From UBA10518 sp022837185 (GTDB lineage Bacteria; Desulfobacterota; Desulfobulbia; Desulfobulbales; Desulfobulbaceae): a stretch of DNA of 20,776 nucleotides. Below the pieces are notes generated by a model. It had not been told where the DNA came from. It saw only the letters and a program-made list of their open reading frames with translations, and did no database searches. The stretch lies in assembly GCA_034007705.1 (NCBI GenBank), contig JAVEQK010000040.1, positions 1 to 20,776 on the forward strand, in the 5' to 3' direction. Position numbers and translations under genes: made by a program. Shown here piece by piece: positions 6,612-14,741 of the stretch (the first letter of the stretch is position 1; the number at the start of each line of letters is the position of its first letter).

Positions 6612-8645
6612 TCAGGGAACGGCAGCTTCCGCGTCGTCCCCGGAGGTCATTGCATCGGCAAAACGGCGGCTGATCCGCCGGAAAGACTTTTCCACGGCCA
6701 GGAAGGCCTCCACCACCTCCGGGTCAAAATGGCTGCCGCTGCCCTCCCGGATGAAGCGGATCGCCTGTTGGTGGCTGTAGGCAGGTTTGTAGCGCCTGGC
6801 GGCAATAAGGGCGTCATAGACATCGGCCAGGGCCATCATCCGGCCGGACAGGGGGATTTCTTCCCCTTTCAGGCCCCGCGGATACCCCGATCCGTCCCAT
6901 TTCTCGTGGTGGGTGTAGGCGATTTCCCCAGCTATCAGTAAAAAGGAGGGGTTGTGTTCCTTGCGCAGCAGGGATTGCGCCTTGCGTAGGGTTTCGTAGC
7001 CGTAGACCGTATGCTTTTGCATGAGAGCATACTCCTCGGGGCTTAGTTTGCCCGGATGCAGCAGAATGCTGTCCGCCACCCCGACCTTGCCGATGTCGTG
7101 CAGAGGGGCGGAATGGAAAAGCAGGTCTATGGTCGCCTGGTCCAGGACGTCCCTGTATTTGGGCAGGGTGGCCAGTTGTTCGGCCAGAGTCCGCATATAA
7201 TGCTGGGTCCTGAGAATATGGCCGCCGGTTTCGTTGTCCCGGGTTTCCGCCAGGGCGGTCATGCTGAGGATGGTGGTCTGTTGGGCCAGCACCAGTTCCC
7301 TGGTGCGTTTTCGCACTTCCTGTTCCTCCCGGCGGAATTTCAACAGGTTCAGGATGGCGAAGTTGACAAACAGCACCAGGACGGGGAAGAGTGGGTTCAG
7401 AAAGAAGGACTTCTCCCGCAGCAGGAAAAAGGACCCGTACCACAGCGCCCCGCCGCCGCCGGCAACAAGGATCAGGCTCAAGGCCGGAGACGCCGCGGCC
7501 AGGATGAAGGTTGAGAGCAGGCCGGTGGCGGCGACCAGGGTCAGTTCGGCCCCCTCCGCCCAGGCGGGCCGCGAGAGAAAACGGCCGCTCAGAATATTGT
7601 CGATCACCGTGGCATGGACCGCTACCCCGGGGAAATGCGGCCTGATGGGGGTGGGGTGCATGTCCACCAGACCGGTGGCGGACGTGCCGACCAGGATGAT
7701 TTTGCCCTCGATCCGCTCCCTCGCAACGTTGTCCCTGAGGATATCGGCGGCGGAAATTGAAGGGGAAAGGGGCTCCTCGTTCCGGAAAGCGAGAAGCAGG
7801 TTGCCCGCGCGATCCACGGGGATGCGGAGATTGCCGAGCAGCACCGCCTCCAGGCGGCCGTGTGCAAACGACAGGGCCACCTTATCCTCGCCCAGGGCCG
7901 CCATGACGGCAGCCAGGGGCATGCTCGGATACATCCTGCCCCGGTAGCCGATGAGAAGAGGCACCCGGCGCAGGACCCCGTCGACATCGGCGGGATAGTT
8001 GAGAAAGCCGGAAGACGAGGCGGCCTCCGACAGTTCAGGGATGTTGGCGATCACTCCCCCGGCGGTGAAGAGGGCGGGATTGCCCGGCGCTCGGCTCCCG
8101 TCCGTCCGTTCGGCAACGGTGACGGGATGCAGCAGGGATTCGCCTTCTCCGGGGCTGTCGGGGCCGAAAAGAAACTTGTAGCCCAGGATAGAGGGGCCCC
8201 GCGCCAGGGCGTTCGCCAGGGCGAGATCATTGTTGGTGAGCTGTTCAGGGAGCCCGGCGCCGTTAAGGCTGACGCCGAAATCACGGTGCAGTTCCCGTTG
8301 CAGGACGTGCAGCGATGTCCTGTCGGGCTCGGCAAAGAGGATATCCAGGCCCACCGCCCGCGGATTGAGCCGGTTCAGCTTGTCCAGGAGCTGGGCGACC
8401 CGGTAGCGGGGCCAGGGCCACTGGCCGAATTCCGCCAGGGACCGTTCGTCCAGGTCGATCACCACCGGATCGGGTCGTTCCCCATATTGCGGGAGAGACC
8501 GGACCATGGAGTCATAGACCTTGTGGCCGGCCAGGGAAAAGAGGTGGGGGCGGTAGATAAAAAGAAAACAGGCCAGGAGGGTAATGCCGCAGCCGTAGAG
8601 CAGGATGAACCCCTGCCGGCGGGAGGGCGTCCCGCCGAATCTCAT
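6612..8645 (-). CDS. CHASE2 sensor fused to HD-GYP c-di-GMP phosphodiesterase
   Basis: 677-aa inner-membrane signalling protein. TM1 is at about 13-31. A periplasmic CHASE2 domain spans about 35-345 (typical VVIDLDERSLAEFGQWPWPR, RAVGLDILFAEPD and GKIILVGTSATGLVDMHPTP). A cluster of TM helices follows at about 368-437, then a short helical linker and a cytosolic HD-GYP domain at about 455-655. The HD pair is His516-Asp517, HHEKWDGSGYP is at 579-589 with the intact GYP signature, and the trailing LADVYDAL is present, so phosphodiesterase activity is expected. CHASE2 is more often paired with cyclase or kinase output; an HD-GYP output is a less common fusion. The ATG overlaps the TGA of the OmpA-like gene (ATGA), and it ends a three-gene operon with FecR and OmpA-like proteins. 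Confidence 0.92.
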   Translation of the reverse strand: MRFGGTPSRRQGFILLYGCGITLLACFLFIYRPHLFSLAGHKVYDSMVRSLPQYGERPDPVVIDLDERSLAEFGQWPWPRYRVAQLLDKLNRLNPRAVGLDILFAEPDRTSLHVLQRELHRDFGVSLNGAGLPEQLTNNDLALANALARGPSILGYKFLFGPDSPGEGESLLHPVTVAERTDGSRAPGNPALFTAGGVIANIPELSEAASSSGFLNYPADVDGVLRRVPLLIGYRGRMYPSMPLAAVMAALGEDKVALSFAHGRLEAVLLGNLRIPVDRAGNLLLAFRNEEPLSPSISAADILRDNVARERIEGKIILVGTSATGLVDMHPTPIRPHFPGVAVHATVIDNILSGRFLSRPAWAEGAELTLVAATGLLSTFILAAASPALSLILVAGGGGALWYGSFFLLREKSFFLNPLFPVLVLFVNFAILNLLKFRREEQEVRKRTRELVLAQQTTILSMTALAETRDNETGGHILRTQHYMRTLAEQLATLPKYRDVLDQATIDLLFHSAPLHDIGKVGVADSILLHPGKLSPEEYALMQKHTVYGYETLRKAQSLLRKEHNPSFLLIAGEIAYTHHEKWDGSGYPRGLKGEEIPLSGRMMALADVYDALIAARRYKPAYSHQQAIRFIREGSGSHFDPEVVEAFLAVEKSFRRISRRFADAMTSGDDAEAAVP

Positions 8646-9244
8646 TTGACGACCACCTCGACTCTTCGGTTTTTTGGTTCCGCCACCTCGTCCGGGGTGG
8701 GGATCAGGGGATTGTCTTCGCCGTGGGACGTGACCGAGATCAGCTTGGCATCAACTCCCTTTTCCACCAGCAGGTCGCGGACATGGCGGGCGCGTTCCCT
8801 GGACAGGATAAAATTGTATTTCCTGTCGCCGATCCGGTCGGTATGGCCGATGACGCTGATGTCCAGAGATTCTCTCTCCCCGATGGCCTCGAGAATCCGC
8901 GGGATGAGGGCGGTGGACTGATCGGTCAGCCGGGTGGAATCCCTCTGGTAATAGAGGAGAAAAATTTCCGGCCGGCGGGGTTCGGCCGCCAGCGCCTCCC
9001 TGAACGTTCGGCTGATCTTCTCTTCACTCATCGGTTTAGCCGCCTTCGGCGCGCGGTCCGCCGCTGCGACTGAAGCGGCCCCGCCCGGCTCGGCAAGGGT
9101 CACGGTTCCCCTGGCATTGGCCACTTCAATCGCACCGACCGAGCCGTCCTGGTCGGGCAGAAGAACAACGAGGTTGCGGGAGGCGCAGCCGGTGAGGAAA
9201 GCGGCCAGTACCAGGCAAAGCAGAATATGGACAGGGTGTTTCAT
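8642..9244 (-). CDS. OmpA-family peptidoglycan-binding lipoprotein
   Basis: 200-aa lipoprotein. The signal sequence ends in the lipobox LTGC with Cys20. A variable Ala-rich linker runs to about residue 90, followed by a C-terminal OmpA domain (about 93-200). The peptidoglycan-contact residues are visible: GHTDRIG (Asp136), LSRERA (Arg149) and PKNRRVEV near the end. It is expected to tether the outer membrane, or a periplasmic partner, to the cell wall. A GGAG ribosome site lies 8 nt before the ATG. It is 19 nt downstream of the FecR-domain gene and overlaps the CHASE2 gene by 4 nt, suggesting it senses or transmits envelope state to that sensor. Confidence 0.88.
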   Translation of the reverse strand: MKHPVHILLCLVLAAFLTGCASRNLVVLLPDQDGSVGAIEVANARGTVTLAEPGGAASVAAADRAPKAAKPMSEEKISRTFREALAAEPRRPEIFLLYYQRDSTRLTDQSTALIPRILEAIGERESLDISVIGHTDRIGDRKYNFILSRERARHVRDLLVEKGVDAKLISVTSHGEDNPLIPTPDEVAEPKNRRVEVVVK

Positions 9245-9263
9245 GGTTTACTCCAGGCCGGGG

Positions 9264-9710
9264 TTATTCGCCGGCTATCTTGGCGGCAAAGCGGGTCCCC
9301 CGGATGGCTATGGTGCCCACGGGGGTTTCCAGCCTGACGGACTCCGGGGAGAGTTTGGCGATAACCCCGGACAGGTAGACAAAAGTCCCCTTGACCATTT
9401 TTGCCAGCATGCTGAATCGTCCCTCTGCCGGGGAAAAAAGGTACTCCTCCAGAACCAGTTGGCTGTCCGGCCCCAGGGAGAAAATGGTGTTGTCCTCGAG
9501 GATGATTCCGGCCGATCCGTCAGCGCCGGTGATGATGCGGTCCCGGGCAAATATTTTCATGCCCTTGTGCGCCGGGATGACGCTGTCCTGCCGATGAACA
9601 TTGACCGCGCCTTCCAGGTTCTTGAAGGAACCGGCCGGATCCTCTTCGGCGGACAGCGGGGATACGGAAACAATCAGCAGCAAGAACAGTATGCAGAATG
9701 TCTTGAACAT
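9264..9710 (-). CDS. Periplasmic FecR-domain protein
   Basis: 148-aa exported protein. The signal peptide (1-21, ending PLSA-EE) is followed by a FecR domain: NLEGAVNVHR, GMKIFARDRIITGADGSAGIILEDNTIFSLGPDSQLVLEEY, and the closing LETPVGTIAIRGTRFAAKI. There is no cytoplasmic anti-sigma segment, so this is the stand-alone FecR type often found with CHASE2 and OmpA proteins rather than a TonB-linked regulator. The reading frame is open upstream to 10091, but the ATG at 9710 is preceded by GGAGG at a spacing of 5 nt and starts a clean signal peptide, so the extension is not coding. First gene of the operon. Confidence 0.88.
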   Translation of the reverse strand: MFKTFCILFLLLIVSVSPLSAEEDPAGSFKNLEGAVNVHRQDSVIPAHKGMKIFARDRIITGADGSAGIILEDNTIFSLGPDSQLVLEEYLFSPAEGRFSMLAKMVKGTFVYLSGVIAKLSPESVRLETPVGTIAIRGTRFAAKIAGE

Positions 9711-9899
9711 GGCTACCTCCTTTATTTGAACGGAGTGAAGATACCCGGCGGGCGATTTTTTACCTGCCGCCCGGACGGACAGAGAGGGGTACGGGGAAAA
9801 GGCAAAAATATTCCATCGGGGGCAGTGTCTTCCGGTTCGAGCAACGAGCAAGGAACACCTCCGGAATACATGTTTTGTCAGTGGCGGCACTTGTTCTCT

Positions 9900-9928
9900 A
9901 TCATAGCTCAGTAAAGGAATCGATACAA
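9900..9928 (-). promoter_or_regulatory. Possible promoter for the FecR-OmpA-CHASE2 operon
   Basis: On the minus strand TTGTAT (-35, 3/6) and TATGAT (-10, 5/6) are 17 nt apart. Transcription would give a leader of about 185 nt. The weak -35 makes this tentative. Confidence 0.3.
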
Positions 9929-10079
9929 GGATAACAAAATTGCCGGGCAGGGCAGTGGTGCAAGATGCTTGGCGTGCGGAGCGGGATGGAAAAGAGGAGA
10001 GGAGCAAAGGGCTGTCCGGATTGAGAAGGTCGAGGAGAAGCTGCGAAAAAATCCGTGGAAACCTGAGAATTAAAAATAC

Positions 10080-10109
10080 TTGATTGAACAAGGAGTTGGG
10101 TACTATAAA
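10080..10109 (+). promoter_or_regulatory. Putative promoter of the Wadjet operon
   Basis: TTGATT (-35, 4/6), 18-nt spacer, TATAAA (-10, 5/6), in the AT-rich end of the intergenic region. The predicted start is near 10116, leaving about 160 nt of untranslated leader before jetA. Confidence 0.45.
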
Positions 10110-10194
10110 CAGTGTTAAGGGGTATTCTGCTCACCATCAATCCTCGGCCGGGAATTCGGTGCTGTTCGCAAGTAGCTGATTTTGTGTATTTTGT

Positions 10195-10266
10195 CCTTTC
10201 GGTCCGGCCCTGTCATAGCAACCGAAGGGAGAATCAGGTCCAATGGAGATTTTCCGTTGGTGTTGA
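10195..10266 (+). promoter_or_regulatory. Possible jetA leader: hairpin plus 7-codon ORF
   Basis: CCTTTCGGT (10195-10203) can pair with ACCGAAGGG (10221-10229), giving a 9-bp stem with one G-T wobble. The 3' arm contains most of a Shine-Dalgarno-like AAGGGAG. Eleven nt further an ATG at 10243 opens MEIFRWC, which stops at 10266, 10 nt before the jetA ATG. jetA itself has no clear ribosome site, so coupling from this mini-ORF is possible. Conservation is untested. Confidence 0.25.
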
Positions 10267-10276
10267 TGAAAAGATA

Positions 10277-11494
10277 ATGGCCGCCAATCCGCAGAGTTTT
10301 TTTCGTTTCGCTGCCCGATATTACCCGCTGCTGCTTGACCTCTTTTATCGGCGGGAAGGTTTTACCGAGGCGGACCTGCGCAACCTGCTCGAAGGCTTTC
10401 ACACGGAGGGCGATCCGGGACCGGCGACGGTGATTGATCAACTGTTGTCGTTCAGCATTATCGAGCCTATTCCGGATGCAACCGCTTCCTTTGAATTGAC
10501 CGCTCCGGTGCGGGACCTGCTCTCATTTCTGCTGCGCGAGCACCGGCTTACTTCCACCAAGGTTCTTCAGGTCTATCTGACCGATCTGGGTGAACTGCGG
10601 GACGTGCTTGACGGTGCGGCCGGTCAGCGCCTCGGCCACCAGGCTGCCCGGGCGCTGAACGACATCTCGCAGCTTATTGAGCGCATTCGCCAGGATTCGC
10701 ACAGCAACCGGGAGGCGATCATCGGTGAGGTGATCAAGCTGAAATCCAACCGTGAGCGCCGCACGACCAGGGAGCGGTTTGCGATCATCAACCACCTGTG
10801 GAGCCGCTATCTGGAGCCGCTGCGAGACCTTATAGACGTGAGAAAGGCGATGGATGCAAGCCTGGACGATCTGGACCGCAGCCTGACTGCAAACGCCAGA
10901 ATTTTTGCCCTTGACGGCGCCCTGGCGCGCGAGTTTTCGCGGTGTCGAGCCCGGTTGATCCGCCTGCGCCGTGAGATGACCGAAGATTTTTATGAATCGA
11001 TACGCGAGGTGGAGCCGCTGTACGTCTCGCTGAAAAGAGAGAGCGAACTGGTCCGGGGGGCTTCCCTTGCCCTGGAAAGACTGGACCGCTCAGGACTTGC
11101 AAGCCTGGAGCTCCAGGAAATGATGGCAATCCCCATCTGGCGGATCGAGGGCACTTTTTCGGACACCTCCCTCGAGTCTTTTCTCCATGGAATCAAAGGG
11201 TACAGACCGGGAATATCTCCCCCCATTGTCGACACGGGAGAAATCGCCAGGCCGGAGTTCATCCTCCCATCGGAACTCCATGCCCGGTTGGCGTCGGCCC
11301 TGCCGGTCGGCGACCTGCTCGCCTGGCTGCTGGAAGCCTACCCGGAGGCCGGGGCCGGTGAACTGGTCCGGGCTTACGGGCGCGTTTTTCTGGCTGATCT
11401 GGGAACAATGCATTTCGGGGAGGAGGAACGACGCTATCCCCTCCCTGAAGTCACCCTGATCGCCAGGCCTCTGCGACTGGAGAAAACCCAATGA
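10277..11494 (+). CDS. jetA: Wadjet JetA, MukF-like kleisin
   Basis: 405-aa kleisin-type subunit of a JetABCD (MksF/EptA) complex, the SMC-driven DNA loop extruder that recognises and restricts circular plasmids. The N-terminal third reads as a winged-helix fold (FFRFAARYYPLLLDLFYRR through ELTAPVRDLLSFLLREH). A long helical middle follows (about 95-270, many R/E/L heptad-like stretches), then a C-terminal winged-helix-like end (LLEAYPEAGAGELVRAYGRVF). Identification rests mainly on position: it is the first of four overlapping genes with JetB, JetC and JetD features. The ATG at 10277 is the only good in-frame start; a GTG at 10112 would add 55 residues unlike the family. Its TGA overlaps jetB as ATGA. 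Confidence 0.85.
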   Translation: MAANPQSFFRFAARYYPLLLDLFYRREGFTEADLRNLLEGFHTEGDPGPATVIDQLLSFSIIEPIPDATASFELTAPVRDLLSFLLREHRLTSTKVLQVYLTDLGELRDVLDGAAGQRLGHQAARALNDISQLIERIRQDSHSNREAIIGEVIKLKSNRERRTTRERFAIINHLWSRYLEPLRDLIDVRKAMDASLDDLDRSLTANARIFALDGALAREFSRCRARLIRLRREMTEDFYESIREVEPLYVSLKRESELVRGASLALERLDRSGLASLELQEMMAIPIWRIEGTFSDTSLESFLHGIKGYRPGISPPIVDTGEIARPEFILPSELHARLASALPVGDLLAWLLEAYPEAGAGELVRAYGRVFLADLGTMHFGEEERRYPLPEVTLIARPLRLEKTQ

Positions 11495-12042
11495 CGGAAT
11501 CAGGTCCCTATGCTTTGCCGCATCTCGCGGAGATCTTCGACGCACTGCGGCGCGGCCGCCACCTCTGCGCCGCGGACGGAAAACTCTACCGGGCTTTACG
11601 GGAACATGTCGATGCCTATGAGGATCTTTTCCGCCATCTCGGCTTCCGGCTGCAGGTGCATCAGCGGGATTTTTTCTACTTCCGCGGCAAAGACAGCCTC
11701 AGCCCGCTGGCCTCGCGCATGGCTGTTTTTGTCTTCATCCTTATTGAATCCCTGTCCGACCAGGGCGAACCGGTGGCTGACGCCCTCATGACCCGGACCT
11801 TTGCAATCCCGGACCTGCCCCACCTCAAAAGTGCCCGCTATCGCGCTTATCTCAAGGAGGCCCGCGCTTCCAGCGAGGACGACCTGCGAATGATCACGCG
11901 GCAACTCGAGCGGTTCGGATTCGTGCAGCGCCATTCCGAGGATACCTTCAGCTTTCGAACCCCGGCGTATCGCTTTTTCGATGTCTGCATCGAGATCCTG
12001 AACCGGGACGAAGCGCCGCCGACACCGGAGCAGGCGCCATGA
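11491..12042 (+). CDS. jetB: Wadjet JetB, MukE-like subunit
   Basis: 183-aa subunit resembling MukE/MksE (DUF4194-like), which dimerises on the kleisin and contacts DNA. Two winged-helix-like halves are apparent: residues about 8-75 (including LGFRLQVHQRDFFYFRG, the beta-hairpin typical of the family) and about 80-175 (EDDLRMITRQLERFGFVQRHSEDTFSFRTPAYRFFDVC). It overlaps jetA and jetC by 4 nt at each end (ATGA), indicating stoichiometric coupled translation. The family assignment is from fold-like pattern, size and context. Confidence 0.85.
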   Translation: MTESGPYALPHLAEIFDALRRGRHLCAADGKLYRALREHVDAYEDLFRHLGFRLQVHQRDFFYFRGKDSLSPLASRMAVFVFILIESLSDQGEPVADALMTRTFAIPDLPHLKSARYRAYLKEARASSEDDLRMITRQLERFGFVQRHSEDTFSFRTPAYRFFDVCIEILNRDEAPPTPEQAP

Positions 12043-14741
12043 ACATCGTTGGTCCGGCGCGTCTGGTTCTGCTGCGCGCGGGGAAATATGACTATGGCGA
12101 GGTGGAACTGATCAATCCCCTGCACCTGGTCGGCCCCAATAACATCGGCAAGACCTCGCTGATTGCCGTGCTGCAGTTCCTCTACATCGACGACCAGCGC
12201 AGCATGCACTTTTCCCGGGAGATGGCCGAAACCAGGAAATATTACTTTCCCGATCAGAACAGCTACCTTCTCTTCGAGTGCCTGACCCCGGGCGGCTTTC
12301 ACGTTATCGGCGTGCAGGGGCTCGGTCCCATACGCGGCTACGAGTTTCAACGTTTTGCCTACCAGGGGCAATACGATCCGGATGACTTTCTCGACGAAGA
12401 GCGCCGCGTCCGGAATCCGGAGGAGGTGCGCGCCCGTCTGGCCGCCAGGGACTTTCGCCTGCTTGAACCGCGCCACCTGCGGGCCGCCCTCACCGGCATC
12501 GGAGACAACCGGGGAGTGAACCTGGGACTCGTGCCGATTCGCCAGCGGGATCATTACGAACGTTTCCGGGCGGTCTTCGGCAATCTGCTCCGCCTGGCCC
12601 ATTTGCGCCAGGACGAACTCAAGCAGTTTCTGCTCGAAATTCACCGGGGCGACTTCCAGCAGGGTGCCATTGACCTGGAAACGGGTTATTCAAGCCAGTA
12701 CCGCAAGGTTTGCGAAGAGGCCGAAGGATTGCATGAACTGCGGGCCATTGTCGAGGATGTCCGACTGGTCCTGGAGCTTGCCGCCGGACGTGATGACCTG
12801 CAGCGCCTGCTTCCCGGGCTTTGGGAGGCGGTACGGGCCGAATATGGCCGAACCGAGTCGGAACTGATGCGGAGCAGACAAAAGATTGCAGATCGTCTTG
12901 CCCGCCTGGGTGAAGAGGGCGGTCGTCTTGCCGAGGAGGAGGAAAAGTGCAGGGACGAGAGGGACAGCCTGCTGCAGGAGCTTGGCAAAATCAACGGGGA
13001 GCTTGAACGTCACGAGCAGGACAGGGCAGTATTCCGGGATTTCCTGGTTGATTTTGAAAAGAGCCGGAAAAACGAGCTGGAGCAGAAGATTGATCGGTTA
13101 GGCGCCTCTCTTGGCCAGGCAGCGGATGTGTCCGTTGAACCGGCACGGAGGCGGGTGGAAAAAGTGGAACGAGAACTGGCCGGAATGCGGCGCATACGCG
13201 ACCAGTTTTCCCGAAATTTCGCGGCAAAACTGCTGTCCATGCTGTCCGAAGCGGATGCGGATCAGATGTTCAGGCTGTTCAATCCTGAAATTCTGGGCCT
13301 TTCGCACGGAGAGGGTTTCGTCATCAAAGATGAAGGAACATTTGCCGAAGCCCTTGATCGGTTTACCGCCCGGATTCGGGATGGTGCCTACGAAGACGAT
13401 CTGGTGCGGGTGCTGCTTGCAGGTTTCAATCCACCTGACCTGGCGGCCTATCGTGATGCCGTAACCCTGGAGCAGCGTATTGCCGAGCAGGAGGAGCTTC
13501 TCCAGAGAGAGCTGCGGATTTTGGCGGCAGCGGTCAATGGCGAGCAGATCAGACGTGAAAAAAAGCAGCTGCGACAGGAATGCGATCGAATCAGCGACCG
13601 GCTGCGGCGGTATCAGGAGTATCAGGAGCGGATGCCGGCCATTTTGCAGCGAACCAGGGAAAAGAACGTCATTGAGAAAAGAAAGGAACAGTTGGAGAAG
13701 CAGCTGACTGACCTGGGCGGCCGACGTCTGGTGATAACCGAGGAAAAGCGGGGTCTCGAAGAACGTGGGCGCAAGTTGGAGTCGAGCCGGGAGAATGTAC
13801 TGAGAAGACTGCGCAAACTCTCCGGACCTGATCCGTCCTGGCCGATTGAACCCTATACCGCGGAGAGTCAGGATCTGGATGCCCTGTTGGAGCTCTATGA
13901 GCGGAAGCATGGCGAGCATGCGGAGATTGCCCGTCAGTTTGACAAGGAGTTTCGGCGGATTGAACAGCGCACCTACGGCAGATATCTGGGGGATGACCAG
14001 GCTGATACGCTTGCCAATCTCCAGGCCGAGGTTGAGGCCCTGGACGAGCGGGAAAAAGCCGTGCAGGAACTCTGGAAGAGCCTGGCAGCCGGCCTGCAGA
14101 GCGCATTCAAGGGACTGAATCGCGATTTGCAGACTCTGACCTCGCGCATTGACGAACTCAATCGCCGCCTGGGCCGCGTGTCCATCTCCAATCTGTCGCG
14201 GTTGCGGCTGATACTGCGGGAACATGCCGAATGGACCCGAAGGATCAAAACGGTGGTCGGGGTGGATGCCATGCCCCTGTTCTTCGAGAGCAATGCCGTC
14301 AGCGAGGCGCAGAACCAGTTGGGCGAATTGCTCAAGCAGCACCGGCGGGTGGAACTCGGTGACCTTTTCGACCTGCATTTCGAGGTCACCAGTCCGGACG
14401 GGCAGTCCCGCCGCTACCCGCATCTCGATTCCATTGAATCCAACGGGACGACCATTACCATCAAGGTGTTGATCAACCTCATTCTGTTGAAAGGCCTTCT
14501 CGGCGACAAGGAAGTTTCCATTCCGTTTTATCTCGATGAGGCCTCGAGCCTTGACCGGGAAAATCTGGCCGCCATCGTTCAGGAGGCCCGTAAAATGGGG
14601 TTTGTGGCGGTCCTGGCCAGCCCGGAGGCGATGGAAGCCGCCGATGCCCTTTATTTTTTACGAGAAAGCAATGGGCGGATCTTCCTTGACCCGAAAACGT
14701 CTCTATTGCGCATTGAAAGGCGGTCCGGCGATGGCGGTTGA
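12039..14741 (+). CDS. jetC: Wadjet JetC, SMC-like ATPase (MukB/MksB type)
   Basis: 900-aa SMC motor. The N-terminal head carries Walker A GPNNIGKTS (residues 32-40). Long charged coiled coils run from about 240 to 395 and about 485 to 745. A non-coiled segment at about 398-480 (NPEILGLSHGEGFVIKDEGTF) is a candidate hinge. The C-terminal head has a non-canonical signature at SNGT (801-804, IESNGTTITIKVLINLILL) and Walker B FYLDEA with Asp833-Glu834. It is far shorter than MukB (about 1,480 aa), as is usual for MksB/JetC proteins with short arms. It would hydrolyse ATP to extrude DNA loops with JetAB until JetD cleaves. It overlaps jetB by 4 nt and jetD by 11 nt. Confidence 0.93.
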   Translation: MNIVGPARLVLLRAGKYDYGEVELINPLHLVGPNNIGKTSLIAVLQFLYIDDQRSMHFSREMAETRKYYFPDQNSYLLFECLTPGGFHVIGVQGLGPIRGYEFQRFAYQGQYDPDDFLDEERRVRNPEEVRARLAARDFRLLEPRHLRAALTGIGDNRGVNLGLVPIRQRDHYERFRAVFGNLLRLAHLRQDELKQFLLEIHRGDFQQGAIDLETGYSSQYRKVCEEAEGLHELRAIVEDVRLVLELAAGRDDLQRLLPGLWEAVRAEYGRTESELMRSRQKIADRLARLGEEGGRLAEEEEKCRDERDSLLQELGKINGELERHEQDRAVFRDFLVDFEKSRKNELEQKIDRLGASLGQAADVSVEPARRRVEKVERELAGMRRIRDQFSRNFAAKLLSMLSEADADQMFRLFNPEILGLSHGEGFVIKDEGTFAEALDRFTARIRDGAYEDDLVRVLLAGFNPPDLAAYRDAVTLEQRIAEQEELLQRELRILAAAVNGEQIRREKKQLRQECDRISDRLRRYQEYQERMPAILQRTREKNVIEKRKEQLEKQLTDLGGRRLVITEEKRGLEERGRKLESSRENVLRRLRKLSGPDPSWPIEPYTAESQDLDALLELYERKHGEHAEIARQFDKEFRRIEQRTYGRYLGDDQADTLANLQAEVEALDEREKAVQELWKSLAAGLQSAFKGLNRDLQTLTSRIDELNRRLGRVSISNLSRLRLILREHAEWTRRIKTVVGVDAMPLFFESNAVSEAQNQLGELLKQHRRVELGDLFDLHFEVTSPDGQSRRYPHLDSIESNGTTITIKVLINLILLKGLLGDKEVSIPFYLDEASSLDRENLAAIVQEARKMGFVAVLASPEAMEAADALYFLRESNGRIFLDPKTSLLRIERRSGDGG

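Larger units (their letters stand above)
9711..10276. other. Divergent intergenic region, 566 bp
   Basis: This separates the minus-strand FecR operon from the plus-strand Wadjet operon. It contains candidate promoters for both sides (9900-9928 minus, 10080-10109 plus) and a structured leader before jetA. Between 9960 and 10070 there is a short coding-like stretch with a charged C-terminal-like sequence but no good start. I see no tRNA, repeat array or transposon here. Confidence 0.55.

Noticed and set aside
9915..10070. A plus-strand coding-like fragment ending in EKVEEKLRKNPWKPEN.
   Set aside because: It has no ATG and no ribosome site, and I recognise no family. It may be a gene remnant, but it overlaps the control region and cannot be supported.
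9712..10091. A longer FecR-protein start at 10091.
   Set aside because: The ATG at 9710 has GGAGG at ideal spacing and opens a signal peptide; the upstream part is low-complexity and non-coding in character.
10112..10276. A longer jetA starting at GTG 10112.
   Set aside because: The extra 55 residues look non-coding, lie within the likely leader just after the -10 box, and the ATG at 10277 begins a family-like N-terminus.
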